This document shows, in pieces, positions 21,385 to 34,938 of a DNA stretch of 60,000 nucleotides. The translations under genes and the position numbers were made by a program. The stretch is taken from assembly GCF_029227915.1 (NCBI RefSeq), contig NC_079879.1, forward strand, positions 2,730,001 through 2,790,000, given 5' to 3'. This DNA comes from Hydractinia symbiolongicarpus. Its lineage: Eukaryota > Cnidaria > Hydrozoa > Anthoathecata > Hydractiniidae. How positions within the stretch are numbered: position 1 is the first letter of the stretch; each line of letters begins with the position of its first letter. The notes under the pieces were generated by a model. It searched no databases, was not told where the DNA came from, and was given only the letters and a program-made list of their open reading frames with translations.

Positions 21385-22005
21385 CTAAGCTAAATGTGAT
21401 GCAATAACCTGTTGGACGGGTACACGCTGTACCAGGGGCATATGTAGGTAAAGATACATGGCATTGGACTTCCAATCACCCAAAAGAGAGATGACATCTA
21501 AAGAAACCCCCGCTTTTAATGCAAAGGTAGCACCACCATGCTGGAATGAGTGGGTCATAAATGACTTATAAGTAAGAATGCAGAATTTAGGGGTAGAGGA
21601 GTTTCTCCAGCAAAAAGCCTGGCTATTAGGTAAGGCTGCCATGGTAAAAGAAAATGCATGTTGGACAGCTGTAACAGGACATAGAGGAGCCTGGGATAGC
21701 TACCAATGGAACAGCAACTGTACACTGATCAACTTGAATAATTTTGCTCCATCGAACTGGTAATATAATACTACCTGTACTAGAATACACAAAGTCTGAC
21801 CTAGTAAACGAGGTATCGGAATGAGGAAGTAAATGTGCCGAAGCAACCCCAAAAATGCCACAAGGCAAATAGTCCAAAAGAAGGCATGGCGACTGCAATT
21901 TGAATTAAGACGAGTCCACATACGAATGAGCAAATCAAGCAAAATAGGCAACTTGGGCTGTAGAGGTTACCAAGTGTACGTTTAATACCCTTGAGGACTG
22001 TTCAT
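21385..22005 (-). pseudogene. Tyrosine recombinase relic (DIRS- or Crypton-like)
   Basis: Minus-strand fragments in more than one frame read as the C-terminal half of a tyrosine recombinase: a region around KLPILLDLL, then LVAFLGLLRH (likely first catalytic Arg), VRWSKIIQ and THSFQHGGATFALKAGVSLD, then ISLLGDWKSNAMYLYL with the candidate nucleophile Tyr. In active relatives the third motif is normally HxxR; here it reads HSFQH. The frame shifts and this substitution indicate a dead copy. DIRS and Crypton elements carry such enzymes; which one this is cannot be told without more of the element. Confidence 0.65.
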
Positions 22006-22982
22006 AAAATCCAGTTGTGGGAAAATGGATTGGGAAAACCCACCTCACAATGCAACAGTCAAACAAAATTGATATACTGACAGGCAGATTATGGTAACAA
22101 GAACCTGGCAATATAGGCTACGTATAAACACAAAGAACTATTAGAGGCCGGTACTAGTGACATCAACATGAGATTGATGATTTAAAGTAGTTACCATGTG
22201 CATAATGCGTACGGTAAGTACTTTTTGTGGATACAACATAGGTGGGTTGACGGAAAAACAGTACATCTGACATCAATCCTAGGGTAAGCTGGTCCAAGCC
22301 TAAACAGTAATGGATAACTTGCCCAGTAACAAAAAGTAGCTGAACAATGACATGTGATCAAGGACTGAAAGCTGAATCAAGGCCTTATTATAGTAGCAAA
22401 CAAGGAGTTCCTCAAAAGAAGTCAGTTCATAGAATCCTGTCTTTGAAAAAGAAAGACCTCAGACAAAATGTCTCAACAAAATACATCATGCAGGTGATCT
22501 AATAAGCCATCAAATTTTTATATTTGTTCGTTGTACTACACAGGTTCTTTTGAAAGAGATATCCAGGTAATGAAGCTCCATAAAATATTGCCACTTTGTA
22601 AAAAAGCCTTTTTATAGCTATATAGCCATTGCTGTCGAAGTTTTTTTATTATTATTTTATTTATTTATTAGAATATTAATACAGGATATGTACATTTCAG
22701 TTTTAAAAAACTGCGATAAAGATGTGTCCTGTTTGAAATAAAAAAGTAATGATTAAAAAAAAATTATTTTTAAAATATTGCTCTAAAATTACTATAGATA
22801 TAATTAATTGTCCGGGTTCCTCAGTAAAAACACATCATAATAGTAGAGAACATTGTATTATGAAATAAATTTATACAACATCCTTCGCATTGGAACACAA
22901 TTGTATATTTGGGACATGGATTTGGATGCCAGACAATAAGATTAAACATTACCAGGCAGGACAGATACATGTGCAGATACAA
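22006..22982. other. Spacer, possibly decayed transposon
   Basis: No readable protein homology. It lies upstream of the recombinase relic in that strand's sense, so it may be unrecognisable parts of the same element. Confidence 0.3.
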
Positions 22983-23462
22983 AAACAGTACTAACCCCAT
23001 CATATGCACTTAAATGGTATGAGACACTCACAATGACATGTACATCTTGGCCGCACTCCATTGTGAGTGTCTCCCTTCATCATAATGCACTTCAATGGTA
23101 GGACAAGCTTGAATGTCCCCCACGGCATTAATTTCATCATACGCACTTCAATGGTACGACAAGCTTGAATGTCCCCCCTGGCATATCTCATTATTCTCTT
23201 TGTCATAATGCACTTCAATGGTACGACAAGCTTGAATGTCTACCACGACATTTTATCATCATTTCATCATAATGCACTTCAATGGAACGACAAGCTTGAA
23301 TGTCTCCCACGACATTACGTATGCACTTCAATGGTATGACAAGCTTGAATGTCTACCAAGGCATATCTCATTATTCTCTTCGTCATAATGCACTTTAATG
23401 GTATGACACACTCACAATGACATGTACATCTTGGCTGCACTGCAATTGTGAATTTCTCCCAC
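22983..23462. repeat. Minisatellite, about seven units of 60-75 bp
   Basis: A core of CATAATGCACTTCAATGGTA followed by CGACAAGCTTGAATGTC recurs with variable spacers. Both ends of the array share a different sequence, ACACTCACAATGACATGTAC with ATCTTGG, so an outer repeat seems to bracket the array. Confidence 0.7.
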
Positions 23463-25320
23463 AGCAATTCTTCTTCACGTCGCATTATTCTCTTCTATTC
23501 TTCAATATAAATAATAATAATATTATAAATTAATAATAGCATAAAGTAATAATATCAAGTAATGATATAATCAACAGGCTCCACACGTGTATCTGTCCAA
23601 ATTTTTGGCTGACTTAGGAAGCCCGACATCCCAATCAGTTAAAACGCGCGATGTGTAATTAGGCAGGACTCTTGCTCCCACTGCTGGACTAAAATCTTGA
23701 CAACAGTTTTAGCCAAATAGTTGTTCAAGGAAGCCGTGCAGCTAGAGCAAGTGTTTCCATCTTTGTTGATGCGTGAGGGATAAGCCAGTTTAACCCAGTC
23801 ATATACTGAACTTGGCTAACTCTGTCTTTAACAATGTTTGCGGTGACGAACGCTATGTGGTGATGACGCAATGATACTTCGTATTGATTGACCAGAGTGA
23901 CATCACATAAAAACAAAACAAAAAATGTTGTTAGTTTGGCAAACCCTACACATCATTATGAATAGTATAGGGGGGGGGGCGGGTTGGAATATTTAGCTCC
24001 AACCAGTTTTTCCAAAGCCAAACTTGAAATAAACAAGGTATTTGTAGGGCTGTCCCAATAAGCGAGGCATCTTAAAGCTAGTAGGCGAGGCAAGTCTCCT
24101 ATCCTGTATTGACCAATATTGTTTCAAGTAAAGTTTCCTTATATGTGATCCTAAGAACATTAGCAAGTACAAGGCGACCGAGACACCACTGCAATCACCA
24201 CAATTAACATGAGCTAAGTGTTCATTTAGCTCCATTATAAATTAGAAAAAAGTGTGTTTTCCTCTTTTTGACCACAGGCTCTGTTTATTCAGCAGGATGT
24301 TGAGGATGGAGTTGTAAATGTGGCAAGTTGTTGAGTTGCTGTAAAAAAGGCTAGGGTTGCTCTATTTTCCAGAGTAAATTATTGCTTCTTAGAACCTACT
24401 TCACGTGAGACAGATCATTTAATTCAGCCCTAAAACAGCAATTGCTCATTGTTATCGCTGTAATTGTTTGCAGCCAGTTTCTATTTCTTTCTTTTAAAAG
24501 TTACATCCAGTTTATTCATTAATTGGTGGCTATGAAAGGCAAACAAAGTAATTAATTTGTTGTAACTATTTAACATCATTTTTTAGTAGGTTCCATTATA
24601 TTTTTTGAACAGCAACAATGAAAAAAGTGCTTCTGATTTCTTTAAATATGAGTTGAAGTTATTAGGGTGTTTGCTTTACATATCCATTACAGAATGAAAA
24701 AAAAGCTTGACCTCGAATCATAAAAGAGTTACTCTTAAAATAAGATTCCTAATAATAGGGATGTTGTTTTAAAAATAAGGATGTTCTGACCCAACTATAT
24801 GTATAGTATAGTTTGTCCAGCTAAACTTTTTTATCCAGCGAAACTGAGTTTTTGTGCCAAGTATTTTTTGTGAGCTTTTATTATTGTGTGATGCCTATAA
24901 CAAAACTGCTTTTTTAATTTGTTGACAAAAAGTATATAGACAGAAAAATAAAGTTTTTAGCAAGACAAGTACATATTTTAGTGCATATTTTACACAGAAG
25001 TGTTTATGAATCGTATTATTATCCATTTACCAATTCAGGTATTTTGTTACTATATAGAAAATCAATTTAGAAATATATATAGAAATATATATAGAAAATA
25101 AATAAATATAACCAGAAAGATTGTGTAAGTGTAATAATAAAACCTATATTGAAGTCAAGATGTAATATTTCACAGGAAACTGACCTTAATGTTATAATGT
25201 ACAGGGAAGCCAACAAAATTATGATATCTAATTCTTACAAGTAAACTAGTGCTATTTTAAGAATGTTTGTAACACGTTTGCATTGTTGAAATATAATGCA
25301 TATAAAAATAAATAAATAAA
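23463..25320. other. Spacer
   Basis: Contains a poly-G run near 23970 and short open frames on the minus strand (23725-23916, 23993-24235) that I do not recognise. No splice-consistent gene was seen. Confidence 0.35.
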
Positions 25321-25650
25321 AATCATCATCATCATCATCATTCCCGGCTTAACGTCCATTTTCCATGCTAGCATGGGTTGGACGGAGTATATTAATGACC
25401 CTCTTCCAATCTGATCTAGACTGTGTTAGATCTAAACTCAACTTTCTCTGTATCAAGTCTGTCCTTATAACCTCCTGCCAAGTCTTTCTCGGTCTGCCTC
25501 TGGGCTTTGCCCCAAGAACTATCAAGTCTCTACACTTTCTTACCCAATTATCCCCCTCCATTCTTTCCAAGTGCCCCAGCCAATTCAATCTTCTTATCTG
25601 GATAACATCTTTAATTCTACTGATACTTAGCCTGCTTCTTAGCTCATCTG
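25321..25650 (-). mobile_element. 5'-truncated copy of the RTE-like LINE
   Basis: It begins with a (TCA)n run and runs closely parallel to 12141-12470, covering only the LINE 3' end (RLNWLGHLERMEGDNW region). It stops abruptly at TCATCTGA, where an (AT)n tract starts. 5' truncation is typical of target-primed reverse transcription. Confidence 0.85.
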
Positions 25651-27534
25651 ATATATATATAAAGAATAAAATGTGCATTCTCTAACAGGTCTGAAATTAT
25701 CACAATAGAAAATGTCAGCAATTATTGTAGGGCTAGTATAACATCATGATTAGTGGTGTAAATCCGTTGAAAACTTTTTTTACAAAAAATTTTTATCAAG
25801 TGCAACATTTATTTTGTCATGTCTTTAATTGTTTTTCGTGAAGTTTCAAAGTTTCAAGACTCGTGTACAGCTGAATAATGTGTGTTAAGAACAATTCTAG
25901 GGAAAATTTTAACAGCTTTTTTAACTCATTGTTAGATTGCTAATTAACACATAAATTTTCAGAATAAAAGATTTTTTTAGTCAAAACTGCTATTCTTTAT
26001 TTTTATGGATAGCAGTTTCTAAAAAATCCGATTTTGTAAGGCTGAGCCTGCTCATGAGAAAACACCAATTTAGTGAATACATTAAGAACTAAACATTGTG
26101 TTTATATATTTTTTTCTTATGTAAACAATAAACATATATTAGATATATAAGTATAAAGCCTGATATTTGTTCACTGTAAACTGTACTTTTATGTAAAAAA
26201 ATATTTTCACGAACTGCACTGCATTTATTTTGTTTGATTTTTATGTAGGATTAATGCATCCTACATGTGAGATTGAATAGCTAAACTTTTTCAAGTCTTA
26301 CATTTTTTTCTTTTTACATTTAATTTAGTTCTTGATTTTGTTTTCTATTTTATACGTTTAAATTAATAGTTCATGATTTTGATTTTTCTTAAAAAATTTG
26401 TTTTTTATTTTGCATTGCTTAAATCTGTTAATGGTGTTTAAGTTGCTATAGGAAACACAAACAGCATCAGCACATGTGCTAATTGACTTTTACTTCTGTG
26501 GAATTAAAATGTATAATTAAGCCCATGTTTACTACTCGTTCACAATTTGTAACAGTTTATGTGTGATAATTTTATGTATCTAGGTTGCATATTATTACCC
26601 GTATTCACGTTAAACTTCATTTATGGCAAGAAAAGACAATTTATATATATAGAAGTATAATGCTTCAAATGTTTGAATGTAAAAAATATTACTTGATGTG
26701 ACTGTTATGAAGATCAGAAGACAAGTTTTGTTTTAAAGATGTTCTTTGTTTCCTGAATCATGGCATCTTTTCGACATTTATGTTTGTGTTTTTGTCATTA
26801 ATTTTCATAGATTTTTTTGTTTCAGAATTTAAATTACTTCTTTTTGTCTGTGTTTGGGTACTCTTGATTAAAACCACATGTTTGTTTGTTTGTGAGTGTT
26901 ATGATGGTAAGAAAGTGTTTAAAGAATAATATTATAAAATTCCCTTTACCACTTTTATGTTCAGTTGATTAACATTCAGTTATTGTACCTGAGTGCAAGT
27001 TGATTTTTTTCTGTGTTTATGTTTTACATTGTATTAAAGTTTTTTAATAAACAGGGAAACATCAGCTTTTTCACAGAACAGTGTTATCATGAATGTTTTT
27101 TGTTTCTTTTTCTTTGTTATTTACGTAATAAATATTTTGTTCACTAAGTTCACACTAATGTCTAGGTTTGCCAGAAAAATTTTTGGTTTTTTGAACGTTT
27201 TATATCATGATGTGCATGTATATACACATCAACATTGAGCTAAGCTTATGTTGGATCTAAAATTGTGTGAGGTTGTCAACGGAAACATCTAATGGAATTT
27301 CTTGTGATTTTTCTTTTGGTGTTTTTAACTTTTATGTTAAGGGTTAATTCTGAAAATGTGTTAAGGGTATCAGAAGGTCACATCTTCAATATAAATTATC
27401 TATTATGCGTCTTTACCTTGGGTATCAATTTTGAATGCTAAAGCATTTTAAGCTTATCACAATTTGTGCGAGAACATTGTTACATTATTTAAATCTCTTT
27501 TAGAAAATTATCACTGCTTAAAAATAAGAGTGCA
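25651..27534. other. Spacer and 5' flank of the upstream ADAM copy
   Basis: No gene was recognised up to about 26950. From about 26950 to the start codon at 27535, scattered blocks match the flank of the downstream copy (43200-43783). Examples are TTTTCACAGA, TTGTTTACTAAGTTCA-like and GAATGCTAAAGCATTTTA segments. The duplication therefore included upstream sequence. Confidence 0.45.
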
Positions 27535-28190
27535 ATGATCTATAAAGTTGCATGTGCTTTTATTACTTTGTTACAAGTTGTTTCAGGTATGACTCTCTAT
27601 TTTGTTGCATGAAAAATTAATCATAGTGACAAAAATTATAGACATTATATACCTTTTACTTTAATTATTGCTTGAGAATAGCAGCCTGTGTAATTCAGCA
27701 TGTTGACTGTCATCAAATAAATTTTTTATGCAATCTCTGCACTTATTAAAGCTCTGTGACATCTTTGTAAGTCATGTTGACGATGTTTCGCTATTGTAGT
27801 TTTGGATTCTAACAAAGAACTGTGGCAAAGTTATTTCTTACGTTAGTTAGTCATGCTTTCACAGAATTTTTAGCAGCGTGATTCGCATGCCTCTTTTTTA
27901 GTGGTGTCAATCCATGCCAAATTAACCAGGCATGTTATCTATCATCTTTATTTATTTTGATGTAATGTTGAAAACTTTCTTAAAACTATGAAAAAGTTTT
28001 TGGATCTAGTGACTTACTTCTGGGTCTGGATCAGCACTGGCTTTTTAAGATTATAACATAACTATTATGTTAGAGTTAGTTTTGAGCCACAAAGCAGATA
28101 TTACAACATAACTGTATCTATCAACAAATCTTGGGAATTACATTGTTTTACGCTTGTAAGACACAGTATCTGTTGTTCCTTTTACTAAAC

Positions 28191-28893
28191 TCTATATAAT
28201 AATACGGAGAGTGTGTCTGTGTGTGTGTGTCTGTAACAGCCAAAGTATAGATATGTTCATTTCCCTTTGATGTTGCCGAATAATGCATGTCTATTATGTT
28301 AAACTTTCTGACGTTACGGCGCAACGAAAAATGTCAATATCCTATATTAAATTAATGAAGCCATCACAGTGCACCTAAAACTTTGAGGCCAAATACCTTG
28401 GAAACGAGGTGGTGAAGTCAATGATTTTTCACCTCGTGAGTAACTAGGGACCACCTGGGACCAATTTGGGTAAGTTTCCTAAAACTGAGTCCCTGAATCC
28501 GTTTCGGAATGGATGAGTTGATGACATCATCAAATAACCTTCAAACCCTAATTTCTCTGCAACCGTTTGTCAAAAGTACATGATCCTATACATTTTCTTG
28601 ATCAGTGTTTCAAGATCTATAAGATGAAGGCAAAATTTTTTATACTTTATTATTATTTTAGGAACTTTGCTGACATCAGCAAAATTTTTAAATCCTTATA
28701 TCTCATTATCCATTCATCAAAAGCACGTGATTACATAAATTTTCTTGATCAGCGCTTCAATCTCTACACAATAGAGGCAACGTAAAAACAAGGTTTTTCT
28801 CTTTTTTTGCTGATGAGTTGCTGACGTCATGAAATTCATTTTTTTCAATTTTATCCTGCCTCAGTGGATTTTTCCACGGGATTTATCGACTGG
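28191..28893 (+). mobile_element. Non-autonomous Helitron-like element in ADAM copy-A intron 1
   Basis: Begins TCTATATAATAATACGG and ends with GTGGATTTTTCCACGGG and CGACTGG, followed by T. The end is CTGG rather than CTAG, still CTRR. Internally it matches the three tandem copies at 7161-9378. Confidence 0.7.
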
Positions 28894-31704
28894 TACTATA
28901 TAATGCCAGTTAGAACTAAAACTTAAAAAAAGAGTCTTGCCTACTTATATTTCTGTTGTATTTTAGCTTTAAGCTATGAAGATAAAGTAAATTTTTATGA
29001 CATTGTGGAACCAATCCACCTCGGTGCACTGAGTCGAAATAGACGAGACCTTTCAACACGTACTTACAATACATTCAGTGATTAAATTGTAAAAACAACC
29101 ACATGTAATAATATATAGATTATTTGCATATGTGAATTTAAATTAATGCAGCCTTTATTTTGATAACAAAGAATTTTTGTTAACCTGTCGGCATTTACCC
29201 TGGCAATTTCTGAGTGCCGACGTGAAGTACAAAGGCTGTATTGTATTTTATAAGACTGTTTAAAACACATTTTAGTTCTGCTAATTTCCAGGGCTTGATT
29301 TATAAACCCTTCGGCATAAATCATTTGAGCAGTTAGTTAGCATACAGTTTGCACTTCGGCAAAAAAAGTGAATGTCAATGGATGCAAGCTATTTTTAGGT
29401 GTTTATAAATTACTTGCTGTACAATCTTTACTTTTTTTTCAGAAAAATCACTTAGACTCAACAAAGTTTGAGATCAATGGATCTCGAAAACATTTCACAC
29501 TTCATTTACACAAAAACAGGTACAGTATCTTATATTTTCCTTTTTGTATGATACTTGTGTGTTTCTTTTGTATTTCTATCCATGTAAAAGAATCGTGGCC
29601 TTATGAGGAATTTGTTAGAGAGTTTTTTATTCAGTTCTTGTCATAAATTGTCTGATAATTTAGTTTTGCTGTCTTGTTTTGAAGTGTAAATATCATCAAG
29701 GTAATGATGTTGGCTAAAAGTGTACTATTTTTAAGCATACTTTCAAGCAGGGTAGTCTTTCATAAAGCATGTCCACAAAAACTTTGTAATTTAATGGTTT
29801 GCGTTTTGACAAAATTAGGAAAACCTTGAATATAACTATAACAAATTTTGTCTTTTTATTGATATTTTAAAACATTAAAGATCAAAATAGAAAGGTACTT
29901 AATTTGATAATATAATAAATTTATGTGGTCTTGTGTGATATTTGTACCTTTCCATGTTTAGGTATCTACTTCCATCCGCATTTGTGGTGATAAGCCAACT
30001 AGATAATGGTACCGATCATATCGAGAAGGTATAAAAACTGCTTAACATTTGAGTTATTAACCAACAAATGTTCAGATTTAAAAGCTGTATTAAAAGAGGT
30101 CAGCATCTCTATTTATGTAAAACACAAACTTGCATATTGCTCTTTCAAAATGTTGTAAAAAATCACGTCTGTTTAGGCCATTGAACAATGTTATTATCAT
30201 GGTCACCTTGGCAACCCTGAAAGAACAGCAGTAGCAGTGGACACATGCAATGGTTTAAAGTAAGGAAGGTTTTGTAGCAACAAGTAAAAAAAAGCTTTGC
30301 ATTTCTGATTTTGTGATACAAAATACTTTCTTGTGTCATAATGTTAGGGGAATAATTCAAGATGACAATGGAGAGGAATATTTCATAGAGCCTCATGTCC
30401 TTTACAAGACAAGTTCTGTAAGTTAGTGTAAAGCAATTTTTTAAAGTGTCTTTATGTTGATAGGTGGTTAAGTAATGGTTGTATATTATTACTTGCGTAA
30501 TACTTAAGCTTTTCAGACATCAGTCACTGTTAATATCAAATTTAACAAGCCGTCATGTTAATGATATTTACCACTAATATCGATAAAATTAGTTTCATTT
30601 ATAGCTTTTCTACTAATGGTTTTACTATGTTTTTTGTTTTTTATTTTTTGTTTGTTTTATTTTAGGAGTATCACAATAAGCATGTGCTGTATAAAACAAA
30701 AGATCTAAAGATTAAAAAACAGGGCATGTGTGGTAAGGTAGTATAAACCTAACTAATATATGACATCTACAGTCCTATATAAAAATATAGTCTAGCATTT
30801 CAAAGAAGACATAAAAATAAAAATCTTTTATAACATCTTTAAAAATAAATAATCTAAAACCAATTTTTTGTATATGTGTAAAAATCTTTACAATATTTGT
30901 GGCTACAATAAGGTTCCACCATGAAATAGTGCAACAAGTAAAACTTGCATTAAATTCCTTAGGAAAATTTTCACAGGTTAAAACATTACAGAAATTACGA
31001 TGTACAAGCACAATTTTATGATGTACATTTTAGCATCACATCTATTCAATTAATGATTCTTATTACTTAATATTTTTTAGGAAATAACCTTACTGCAGAT
31101 GCATACTTCAAAGAAATAAACACAAAAAACTACATTCATCTTCCGACCATTTAAGGGTAAATCTTGGCACTAGATGATTTTTTTGTTTTAACCTAACTTT
31201 TTTTTTATTTCATATAATTTTTTTATTAGAGATACTATCATTAGGCTCCAGAATGTTTAGTAGGGTTAGATAATAGTATGCCATGATACTTCTTATTTAT
31301 AATGCACTGTGTCTGTCTGTTTCATTAAGGCCAAGAGGAAGCTGTTATGTCCCTTATGTTAAAGTATAAATTAAGCTTTTTTTTACATTAATACATTTTG
31401 TGAGATGTAAGCAAAATGTGAATATTAACAGTATATTAATAGTATTAATAATGTTATTAGTATATTTCCCCTGAAGTTTCAAATGTAATGCCTATTGCAA
31501 TAATTAGAAACTATAACAGAACAACTTGATAAAAAGTCGAATGTCTTCTCACATTTGGGTACATAGTTCTTTGGCCCTTTTTTAAAATTATCTAATAATA
31601 ATGTCTGACTGATTCTTCCTTGATAGTCTGTCAAAAATTTAATAGTTTGGTAGTTTCTGCAATATTCCCATTGTGGAACTTATATCAACAAGATGGCCCA
31701 AAAA

Positions 31705-32004
31705 AGGAAAAAATTATCTGTGCTGGTATAAACAAAAGTATCAATTTAGGTTTCGGATGTACCAAATAACCTGCGTTCCTAAGACCTAAATCCGTTTTTA
31801 AACACTATGTCAAGTTCTAAGTCTGTGTGTATAAATAAAAAAGAGCATTAAAAAAGAAAAAAATTATCTGTGCTGGCATAAACAAAAGTATCAATTTAGG
31901 TTTCGGATGTACCAAATAACCTGCGTTTCTAAGACCTAAATCTATTTTTAAACACTATGGCAAGTTCTAAGTCTGTGTGTATAAATAAAAAAGAGCATTA
32001 ATAT
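31705..32004. repeat. 150-bp tandem duplication
   Basis: Two adjacent, almost identical 150-bp units, each containing AAATTATCTGTGCTGG and TTTCGGATGTACCAAATAAC. They lie in the intron between exon remnants 8 and 9 of the upstream ADAM copy and are absent from the downstream copy. A recent local duplication. Confidence 0.85.
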
Positions 32005-34286
32005 TTGCCTGTTGGCATTATCTTTGAAGTTTGATTATTTTTTACTAATAATGCTTTGAAAAAGATTTAGTTTTGGATTAAATGTGTAGTTTCATAGTCA
32101 TTTTGGTCACCAGCTTGAGTTAACTTTTCATACTGTCGTTTGGTAATATTTAAAATAATTTGAAGATGCACAATTTTTATTTTATGTTTCTATAGAGGAG
32201 AAGAGCTACTGGAGACAAGAAATATATTGAAGTTATAGTTGTTCTTGACAAAAGATCGGTATGATGAACTTTTGCTTCTACATTTCCAGGTCACAAAAAG
32301 AAAATTAGATATCTGTGACGCTTTTAAAAGAGAAATGAAATTTTCTATATTGATTTTCTTGTAGTTCGATAAAAGGAAAACAGTTCAAGCTGCGACAGCC
32401 AGAGGTGTGGAAGTGATGAATTTTGTTGATTTGGTCAGTATAGTTGACTATTTTTTCTTAACGTATATCTTATAAGAAAGAAGTTTATGGAAATAAAGAT
32501 TGCGGTATTAACTTTTGAATGGTACCATGAGAATTGTGTTATGCAAAATTAGAAATCGTCAATTGGCACAGTAATATAGAAATTGAGGAATTTAGAAATA
32601 CGAAATAGTAAACACAAGTAACTATTCTATATTTCTAATATATTAATTAAATTTTATACTGAATTTACAAAAAAATGCTAACAAATATAAAACAAGGTAA
32701 AATATGGAATAAAAAATTGCAAATCTCTGTCCTTGCAAACTTGAAATCTTTTTCTTCTGCAATGTCTTCTTCTGACATTATTTTCTCCTTTTGTGTACTT
32801 ACTTTTGATCTTTTTTGTAGGTAAATTTTGGATTCTCATCATTTCAGGTGATACGTTGAGAGAGTTTCAAAAATATTCTGCTGATGTTATACACGGAAGG
32901 TTAAATTTAAGTCCAGATAACATGCAATTATTAAGGTATAATGTTATTATGTCTTTTGTCTTCTTTAGAAATTATTCCTTGGTAATATCAAAAACAAAAG
33001 TCAACAACTTCAATTTTTTTTTGATTTGATTTCATACTTTTAGCAGGAAAAAGTAAAAAAAGAACACACCTTCTCTTTGAATTTTTCAGTCAAAATCTTA
33101 ACCTCTTTGAAAGTAAAAAAGCTGGATCAAGTGCAGTTTATGACGTAATATGTTTAAAAAAATTGTTCCTATGAAAAGAAAACAAGGTTCAGTCTAAATA
33201 AATGCAAATTCTTGATTTTTTTTGCGAGTCCTTTTAATAAGTTGAAAAGATATTGAGTGAGTTTGTGTTTTGACATTTTTAGTATAACCAAATCATCTTC
33301 CTTTCTTTTGTTTCCTCATGTACACTGTGTCCATAGTATGGAACAGATTGTTTTTAATATTTCTTTGCTCATATGCCAGGTCAATCAAATAGAAATATAC
33401 AAAGAAGTCTTGTTGTGTAATAACACTATCTTGATTCCAAAAGTTTTAAATATTTAGCAGTAAACAAAATTAGAAGGAAAGTATCACTATTTGTATACAT
33501 AGGAAAAAACATTTTCATAATGACATCCTTTTTTTAGTTAATTGACTTGGCTTAATTTTTCTTGAATTGTTCCACTGTCATTCAGTTTGGTTGATTCTTG
33601 GAGTTTCGTCCAAGGTTACATGGCTTTGTTTATCTGGAGTATGTTTTATAACTTTTAAAACTTAGTATAATACTTTGGAAAAAATAATAAATATGACAGT
33701 AGAAGATTATTCCAGTATACCTTTCACTAAAACGGGAGCTTCAAATTTTTATTTTTGAACAATTTCATGTTATTATTGTTGTTCGGTCCCAGCCCATCAG
33801 TACAAACCGGTTCCGTAAAAAAACACTCAGGAACTACATATTTCTTCAAGATTTTATGAATTACCTTGATCAAATATTAAAAAAAAACATTTGGGTTACA
33901 TTCCCCTTTAATAAGTGTATTGATTTTTGATTTTTTAATCAACATGTACATTTTGATAGACCACTAATTCACACAGCTAGTTTCTTGGAAAATTCTGAAA
34001 AAAATTTATTCTTCAGTAAATCTTTGTCTATCAGCATTCTTGTTGGGAAGTGTGTTCCCGAAAAGTATCCTGCTAACGTGTTGATTTAATGAAAATTCTT
34101 CTGCATGATTTTGCTCTGCTTCCTTTTTAGTAAAGTATTCCGGGTTTTTTTTGCCGCGTAATAATTTTATGGCTTTGTTTTTGATTATGTTTGTTCTTCT
34201 AGTGGCATTGATTTTGAAGGATCTTTAGTTGGAATGGCTGGTATAGGTGTGATATGCTCGGAGGGATCTTGTGCTGTCAATCAGGT

Positions 34287-34575
34287 GATTCGCGAATATT
34301 TATCCACTAAAATTTAAAAGAAATTTGCTGGTTTTAAAAGTTATTTCTTGAATCGCCCTCACTTGGCTCGCCCTCCCGAAAAAAATAAGAGACAACTGGT
34401 GTTGGGAACCAGATTGGAATAAACTTAAAAATAAACAAAAGTGATGATGTTTCAAATGTATATGTATGGCTTATAACCGAGTTACTGGTGAAATGGTGAT
34501 GACGACGATGCGTAGGAGCCGGAAGAAGACGAGCCTAGAAATGTGTTTGATCTGTTTTGTGATTTTGACAATAAA
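34287..34575. mobile_element. Internal fragment of the TA-flanked MITE
   Basis: About 98% identical by eye to 47934-48222 in the downstream gene, but both inverted-repeat ends are missing. It starts directly after the splice donor of the exon that should precede the catalytic exon. A fragment without ends cannot have transposed by itself; it was left by deletion or brought in by conversion. Confidence 0.85.
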
Positions 34576-34938
34576 TTTTGAATACAGTATTTTTGCATTA
34601 TATTTAGGAGGTGATTGTAAATGTTCAAAGACTCTCTGTGTAATGGGTGCATATGCTCCGTAAGTTTTTTATCTTTGTTGATGAAATGAAATTAGGGTCT
34701 TTTTTGCAAACTGTTGAAGATCTATTGATTTTAAATTGTCATAAGACCGCTATAATGTGTTATTTTGCTGTGAAAAGAAAATAACAGAACGCCAATGCTT
34801 TTTATATGAAATGCAGTTATATTTTATTTTATTTACAGGTCAACACAAGTAAAAGGCTTTTTATCCTGTGTTCATGACACATACAGAGAAAGATTACAGA
34901 AAGGATTGATACCCTGTGTATTTAATTATCCTGACCAT

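Noticed and set aside
34208-34608. Cryptic catalytic exon in the upstream ADAM copy
   Set aside because: All three plus frames between the two exons were read. No HExxH-like sequence occurs, and the sequence is accounted for by the MITE fragment.
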